A stretch of DNA of 64,000 bases from Prosopocoilus inquinatus (lineage: Eukaryota > Arthropoda > Insecta > Coleoptera > Lucanidae): the NCBI GenBank assembly GCA_036172665.1, contig CM069880.1, forward strand, positions 9,116,501 through 9,180,500, written 5' to 3'. Shown piece after piece: positions 60,901-64,000 of this stretch (the stretch's first letter is position 1; every line of letters begins with the position of its first letter). The position numbers and the translations under genes were made by a program. Below the pieces are notes generated by a model. It saw only the letters and a program-made list of their open reading frames with translations, had not been told where the DNA came from and made no database searches.

Positions 60901-61387
60901 TGGATTGAAGATGCCGCGGTATTGTCTTTTTGGAGATACTGTAAATACGGCATCCAGGATGGAGTCGAATGGTCAGCCCTTGCGTATACATGTCAGTTCT
61001 GTCACTAAAACTGTCTTGGATACGTTCGGTACGTTCGACTTAGAATACCGCGGTGAAGTTGATATTAAGGTAAGACGCGATATTGTCACAATGGCGATGG
61101 ATGTAGATCTCAATGGGCAGGTATACTTATAGGGAAAAGGGAAAATGGAAACGTACTGGTTGTTGGGTGAACAAAAGAAGGAGCAGGAAGTCGTATCGAA
61201 CGTCGTAATGCGCAAGCAAAAAAATAATTCGGTACAAAATTTAAAGAAGGAGAACGCTGCTTATAGTAATTGTAACAACAGTGGTAAGGGCATTGTTAAT
61301 GTCATGGGTGCACGTCATGACAAAGGGGATGAAGCCAATATACCCTTACTATCTATAACGATTCCGGATAATCACTCCCACGTGTAA
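36972..61387 (+). CDS. Receptor-type guanylyl cyclase, natriuretic peptide receptor-like (15 coding exons)
   Basis: Single-pass membrane enzyme converting GTP to cGMP on ligand binding. Exons: 36972-37211, 37287-37476, 38797-38980, 39048-39256, 39321-39435, 39864-40171, 40235-40444, 46196-46274, 46338-46473, 47045-47546, 47693-47851, 59898-60078, 60136-60478, 60704-61069, 61133-61387. All phases agree, giving 1158 residues. Signal peptide about 1-25. ANF-receptor-type ectodomain to about 485 ([38 protein letters not shown]). Membrane helix in exon 8 ([17 protein letters not shown]). Pseudokinase domain about 512-837, with HGALKSSNC replacing the kinase HRD loop. Coiled linker [19 protein letters not shown]. 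Cyclase domain with metal-binding Asp in FSDIVGFT (about 914) and ETIGDAY (about 958) and the guanine-selective Cys in [17 protein letters not shown], so it is predicted active. The last 84 residues are variable and Asn/Lys-rich. Its ligand and exact insect orthologue are not determined. Confidence 0.95.
37477..38796 (+). other. Cyclase intron 2
   Basis: 1.3 kb with no nested gene recognised. A long T run lies at about 37852-37872. ACACCCTATATATG near 38740 resembles a transposon end, without a clear partner. Confidence 0.55.
39468..39503 (+). repeat. (CCA)n/poly-C microsatellite in cyclase intron 5
   Basis: A run of CCA units passes into C-rich sequence about 35 bp after the exon 5 donor. 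The frames translated through it are artefacts. Confidence 0.85.
40420..43230 (+). repeat. Tandem array carrying copies of the 3' end of cyclase exon 7
   Basis: The unit is about 517 bp. It includes the exon 7 tail and donor (CTTGCGGTTACGACATGTC, then TAAATGCCCCTGTAAGTA), the start of intron 7 (CTTATCGAGATGCC blocks), then a transposon-end segment (TATTTTACACCCTATCTATG, GAGCTACAGAAAAA). TCTAAATGC of the tail lies at about 40853, 41369 and 41886, plus the true exon at 40433. Damaged tails occur at about 42350 and 42815. Two of the copies keep GTAAGT. None has a polypyrimidine tract and AG in front, so they should not splice as exons. Confidence 0.88.
43093..43926. mobile_element. Foldback element family F800, copy 1
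   Basis: The left arm is TACAGGTTTTTTTTT, then CACCCTATCTATG, an AGGGTTTAT block and AAATGCAAAAGTTGTAG. The right arm near 43830-43926 is its inverse and ends CCCTGTACAT. The inner arms carry TAGAACACCCTGTATATT and its inverse at about 43735. The left arm is also the transposon piece found in every unit of the exon 7 array. A GCTATA-hairpin repeat lies inside at 43405-43492. Confidence 0.75.
43405..43492 (+). repeat. GCTATA-hairpin repeat family, copy 2
   Basis: It reads CTGTCGAAGCCATAAATC, then TATAGCGAAACG, TTGAGTGTTTTCCC, TTCTGTCCGGTTCGAGATTA and an A/T tail. It matches copies at 35531-35632 (minus) and 54216-54310. Confidence 0.75.
44061..44118 (+). pseudogene. Candidate ancient copy of the cyclase exon 7 tail
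   Basis: Just before a GTAAGTAAAATGTC donor, the frame reads FVYDVARCS, which aligns with CGYDMSKCP at the true exon 7 end. The bases after the donor also match (GTAAGTAAAATTC). No acceptor is visible upstream, so this is probably a relic older than the 40.4-43.2 kb array, or chance. Confidence 0.35.
44477..45243. mobile_element. Foldback element family F800, copy 2
   Basis: Same organisation as 43093-43926: left TACAGGTTTTTTTTAAGAC, then AGGAGCTAGAGAAAAAC and AAATGAAACACCCTGTATA; right arm inverted and ending near 45243. The centre shares GCCATTTAGA-like and TTCGAATTTC-like sequence with copy 3. It is non-coding. Confidence 0.75.
45242..45570. mobile_element. MITE with TACAGGGTGGTCC ends
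   Basis: The left end TACAGGGTGGTCCAACGATG, then CGTATTTC, faces the right end, which inverted reads TATAGGCTGGCCCAACGATG, then CGTATTTC. About 330 bp, non-coding, directly abutting the F800 copy. Confidence 0.75.
45712..45881. mobile_element. Short MITE with ATAGGGTGTT / ACAGGGTGTT ends
   Basis: The left end ATAGGGTGTTCATAAAAAGC, then CTGTACACATTTTGG, is matched by the inverted right end ACAGGGTGTTAATAAAAAAA, then CTGTACACACTTTGG. About 170 bp. Confidence 0.75.
46784..46910. repeat. Hairpin in cyclase intron 9
   Basis: The left arm (GGTATAAAAGAAATCG, then AAATTATTTTTA) and right arm (inverted: GGTATAAAAGAAATCG, then CAAATTATTTTTA) are separated by a loop of about 20 bases with ATCGCAACTCGTCGATG. 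Outer parts pair as AAGTATAA. This is probably a small foldback transposon. Confidence 0.75.
48276..49013. mobile_element. Foldback element family F800, copy 3
   Basis: The left arm has ACAGGGTTTTTTGCACCCTA and AATGCAAAAGTTGTGGGG. The inner arm pair is ATGTAACATTCTGTATATTG and its inverse near 48835-48850. The right arm carries AAAATAAACCCTCT. The centre has GGTTTCCAGAATTCGAATTT. Confidence 0.7.
49310..49545. mobile_element. MITE family M6, copy 2 (236 bp)
   Basis: Termini are CCAGGGAAAAGAATTCAGGC, then CACTTAGT, and inverted GCAGGGAAAAGAATTCAAGC. Flanking TTACTA lies at 49304-49309 and 49546-49551. The interior shares GGCGGGGCTAATACAGTCCG with copy 1. Confidence 0.88.
51205..51388 (+). CDS. 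Coding-like exon of unknown gene inside cyclase intron 11
   Basis: An ATG in good context opens a frame of 61 codons ([19 protein letters not shown], then [15 protein letters not shown], then [19 protein letters not shown]). It is followed by a possible donor GTAATT at 51389; otherwise the frame stops at 51412-51414. Base composition and codon use are clearly less AT-rich than the flanking 10 kb. The paired cysteines in CTLNCDNC suggest a metal site or disulfide. I do not recognise the family and found no following exon. It may be the first coding exon of a nested gene, or an alternative exon of a gene running through. Confidence 0.45.
51415..53300. other. Intron stretch without recognised features
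   Basis: Frames at 51476-51739 and 51984-52166 are AT-rich and unrecognised. No repeat ends are seen. Confidence 0.4.
53301..54033. mobile_element. Foldback element with TACAGGGTGTTGA ends
   Basis: The left end is TACAGGGTGTTGAAAATTC, then GGCAAGTAAAGAAGG and AAGTAATTATT-like sequence; the right end is its reverse complement. Arms exceed 150 bp with moderate divergence. The inner arms carry TATTGCAGAATACTGA and its inverse TCAGTATTCTGCAATA. About 733 bp, non-coding. Confidence 0.85.
54216..54310 (+). repeat. GCTATA-hairpin repeat family, copy 3
   Basis: It reads TGACGAAGCTATAAATC, then TATAGCGAAACGTTGAG, TGTGTTCCCATTATATTTCT, then GTCCGGTTCGAGATT and an A-rich tail. The 6-bp stem GCTATA/TATAGC is intact. 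Confidence 0.75.
54499..54733. mobile_element. MITE family M6, copy 3 (235 bp)
   Basis: Termini are GCAGGAAAAAGAATTCAGGC, then CACTTGT, and inverted CCAGGGAAAGGAATTCAGGC, then CACTTTGT. Flanking TTATTA lies at 54493-54498 and 54734-54739. The interior has ACAGTCTTTCCCC and a GCGTAAAAAGCGTCC block like the GCTTTTTACG of copy 1. Confidence 0.85.
55006..55137 (+). repeat. 68-bp tandem duplication
   Basis: Two copies of a unit with GAAGTAAAAAAATAA, TTTTGTAC, TTTAATGCGTACATAACAAA and AACATAATTT lie head to tail, starting right after the 954-bp element. Confidence 0.8.
55261..57550. other. Intron stretch without recognised features
   Basis: AT-rich, with an 11-base G run near 56226. Two overlapping frames end near 56410 at a possible GTAACA donor, but no family is recognised. 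57060-57250 holds a roughly 110-bp direct duplication with CAAAAGTGGTTAAAATTGAT. Confidence 0.4.
57555..58393 (+). repeat. Intronic duplication, unit A (contains R230 copy 2)
   Basis: 57555-57780 matches 58665-58910 and 30370-30605. 58110-58393 matches 59040-59325 (AAGCTAGGTTTTATATAACG; CTAATAAGGGCCAATTAT). The insert at 57785-58020 begins TAGGGTGATTCAGAATAAG and has a short palindrome with AAATTTAACG. The 113-codon frame at 58052-58393 is not preserved in unit B, so it is not taken as a gene. Confidence 0.7.
58530..58651. repeat. Inverted repeat with CTGAAGAAGT ... GCGAAATGTCGC
   Basis: The left arm, reverse-complemented, reads CTGAAGAAGTCCAACAAAGA, then CAGCGAC. The right arm reads CTGAAGAAGTTGTTGACGCA, then CAGCGAAATGTCGC and AATTGAATTTGCA. 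About 25 bases separate the arms. Confidence 0.75.
58665..59325 (+). repeat. Intronic duplication, unit B (contains R230 copy 3)
   Basis: A diverged copy of unit A, displaced by about 1.1 kb and without unit A's 57785-58020 insert. It includes a (GA)n run at about 59194-59210. Confidence 0.65.
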
Positions 61388-63726
61388 GAGTGAAGGTCAT
61401 ACACTCAGGGAGATCGGAGATATCCATATTTAAGCTTAAATGTTCGTCAACTAAAATTTTGCTGTTTTTTTCTCGTTCGTTCCTAGTATTATATTAAATA
61501 TATAATCCAAAATGCGCTTTAAAGTACCATGATTATACATGTAGGTATATAAATGTGCCAAAGTATTATAGGAATCCCGAGCAGAAATTTTCTTTAATAC
61601 GTATATTCCACTGCGTCTGTGTATTCATATGTAGATGTAAAACTTCTCTTAGAATTAGGCTCCATCCACTTTAAACCTTGCACAAATCCCAAGTTTCAAC
61701 TTAGAACGAAAAAAAAAACGCAGATCGTTGTATTCTGCACAGCAAATTTTTGATTCTGAAAATGTAACGAATATATCTTTCCCGCAAACTTCTTCTACAT
61801 GTCGCGTATAATAAAATCAGGGACGTTCCAGCCCAACATGAGCGCCCGGCAGAAACGAGCCTGAAAATGAAAAATATTGCTGGCGATTTCATTTATTATG
61901 CGCTATTTTATTTTGACGTTTTCAATCCGTAGGCAAATTCTAAAAAACATGTATATTTACTCGAAATAATGTTGTGTTAAGTGTTTAACAATAAATAATT
62001 AATGAGAGGATGTATCGAAAGTTCAGTTTGTGGTGTAAATGATACTTGTTTAAAAAAAAAAAAAAAACAAAATAATTCAGTCAAGTCTCTTCAACAAAAT
62101 AGATGTACTACAGAATCTACATCAGCTAGACCGCAGCATATTGTAAATTCAGTCTTAACAGAATTCACCTTTTTTTTTATAAATCATTTGAATTATAAAA
62201 TATTTCAGTTTTTTTATACGGACAATTTAAAAATTCAATCAATTTTTAAACTATATGTGGAAATCTTATAACAATATTTTTTATGGAACAAATTTTTTTT
62301 AGATTTAAATTTACAAAAACTGATTTGACTTGATATTGGTTTAAAAAAAAATAATTAAAACGTAATTGTCTTATAAGTATACATATATGCATACTACTTG
62401 ATTAGTTACACAGAGTGTTTCTTAAATGACGAATTCAGGATCTCGAAACTGAAAAAGATCCCCACGAAAACTTGGCTGGAGTTTTCGTTTTATTTTTAAT
62501 TTTTTCGAAACTATGGCTGGAATGTTTCGTTAAAAGATTTACAGACCTCCAAAAAGTGGACGGTTTTATGAAAAAACCTCATTTGAATATGTTTATTCAT
62601 TTATTTATTTATTTTGTTGGCTCATTTTAACAGCAATTAATTGATTATTTTATAAGATCCCCCCTTGCTTTTTCTTATTTTGAATTCCTGAATTCGGATT
62701 TTAGGGTTGATAGAACACTGTGTGAAACACCCGGTATAGTCTTTTTTTCTTATTTTTGCGACTTACTTTAATTTATTTGTTCGATTAGGCGAATGTGATT
62801 GCTAAATTCGCGTACACTAGAGAAGAAATATTCGTTACATTATTGTTTTGCTTTGTGAAAGTAAAATCAAAATTGTTAGCCGCTTGGAAAGATAATAAAG
62901 TGTATACGAAAATAGCTTTAATAAGATGAAAGACAAAAGAAAATGTGTGCCAATGAATCAATTCGCGCGCACAGTTTCGTTTGGCAACGAGGACCTGATA
63001 AAAAGCAATTTGATTCTTGTTCTATGATCAGAGATATTTATGGCTGTTGATGAATTAAAATTCTATACTTACAAGTTTTCCGTTAAAATGTATTGCAACG
63101 TTGATGATGATTATGTATATAAAATAAATAATATGTAAGTGTATATTTTTTTTGTGTTAACCAGAGATACTTTAGTCTATTTTTTTAATCTGCAGAAGTA
63201 AAATATATTTTCGTATGGCAACGATATTGTGATGGCACATTTTGCGTGTGTGATATGTTCGACTTAAACATGTCTGCTGTTGAGACAAATAAGTCCTCGT
63301 GAGATGAACTGGAAGGTGCTAGCAATCGACAAAAAAATTTTTTTTTTAAGCTTCTTGCCTAGTAACTGCTTAAAAACCGAATTTACAAGAAAAATGTACC
63401 ACGTAGCATAATATGTATGTATACCTAAGATGACTGTTAAATTTAGAGTTAATATTTATTGTAATATCTAAAATCAAATTCTACGATCACATATACATAT
63501 ACTTTTAAATGCGTTAGTAAGAAATAATTATGTTCGTTGTGATTTATTGTCGTTGCGCACTTATATTAACCAGTAGTCTCTAGTTAAATGCACATTTTTG
63601 GTAGGTATACGGTTTTTAGTAACTTTGTAACTTTCGTCATAATACATAAAAGGTGGGTCGTTCGTTCACGTTTTCGGCTTTGACACATTTAAATTTCAGG
63701 TCAGATATTAAATTTGCGAATCTGTA

Positions 63727-63727
<1 letters not shown>
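61388..63727. other. 3' flank of the receptor guanylyl cyclase
   Basis: A candidate polyadenylation AATAAA lies at 61990-61995, about 600 bp after the stop codon. Apart from the MITE at 62407-62736, no gene or bounded repeat is seen. Confidence 0.5.
62407..62736. mobile_element. Degenerate MITE with ACAGAGTGTTTC / ACCGGGTGTTTC ends
   Basis: The left end is ACACAGAGTGTTTCTTAAAT, then GAATTCAGGA. The right end inverted is TACCGGGTGTTTCACACAGT, with TCCGAATTCAGGAATTC further in. About 330 bp. Confidence 0.6.

Positions 63728-63812
<85 letters not shown>
63728..63812. repeat. (CA)n microsatellite
   Basis: An uninterrupted CA dinucleotide run of 85 bp. Confidence 0.98.
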
Positions 63813-63814
<2 letters not shown>

Positions 63815-63870
63815 AAAAATTAAAAACATCAAAATATGTTTCCATATGTCCATACAACACGAAAAAGATA

Positions 63871-63983
63871 TTTGAAATTAACCTCCGCCCACAATAAATA
63901 ATTTTTATATCCGTATTATTGTGGGCGGAAGTTAATTTCAATTATCTCTTAAACCACATTCTCCTTTACTATTTTAGTTTAAC
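63871..63983. mobile_element. Hairpin MITE, copy 2 (internally deleted)
   Basis: The arms TTGAAATTAACCTCCGCCCA and the inverse TGGGCGGAAGTTAATTTCAA match the outer arms of 32201-32473, and TTTTATATCCGTA matches the next part. The whole GGCAGC hairpin core is missing. TTAAACCACATTCTCCTTTA and TTTAGTTTAAC to the right also match, showing the element extends beyond the hairpin. Confidence 0.8.
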
Positions 63984-64000
63984 ATGAAAAAGGAAAAACA

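Overview
The window is AT-rich animal nuclear DNA. It has spliced genes with GT-AG introns, long repeat-filled introns and intergenic stretches, and no operons or prokaryotic signals. Protein content (glycogenin, two SLC41-type Mg2+ transporters, a natriuretic-peptide-receptor-like guanylyl cyclase, an ABHD18 fragment) and the many short inverted-repeat transposons ending in ACAGGGTG suggest an insect, probably a beetle. The species call is inference.

Layout: 1-5445 holds no gene but has two tandem-repeat arrays (about 1140-2230 and 3300-4320). 5446-16412 (+) is glycogenin in 11 coding exons: a normal GT8 catalytic core, a His/Ser/Asn-rich middle, the glycogen-synthase-binding motif, and either a short Lys-rich end or a very long Pro/Glu/Lys repeat tail. 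16640-19998 is intergenic, with two related spliced-looking exon candidates on the minus strand and a foldback element. 19999-25453 (-) is a tandem pair of SLC41 (MgtE-domain) paralogs, one with introns and one almost intronless. 25486-36971 is a transposon-rich interval with a 10-copy 93-bp satellite derived from a transposon end. Wedged in it is a three-exon N-terminal fragment of an ABHD18-like gene (34124-34553). 36972-61387 (+) is a receptor guanylyl cyclase in 15 coding exons. Its intron 7 carries an amplified array that includes copies of the 3' end of exon 7 with its splice donor. Its 12-kb intron 11 contains nested transposons and one unexplained coding-like exon. 61388-64000 is intergenic, with a (CA)n microsatellite and a hairpin repeat at the end.

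The intact genes have unrelated jobs: priming of glycogen synthesis, magnesium transport and cGMP signalling. They are not a functional cluster. No complete new biochemical system is visible. The strongest unusual signals are the stranded ABHD18 fragment, the exon-tail amplification in the cyclase intron, the Pro/Glu/Lys tail on glycogenin, a three-copy MITE family with 6-bp target duplications, and hairpin repeats with a hammerhead-like CTGANGA...GAAA core.
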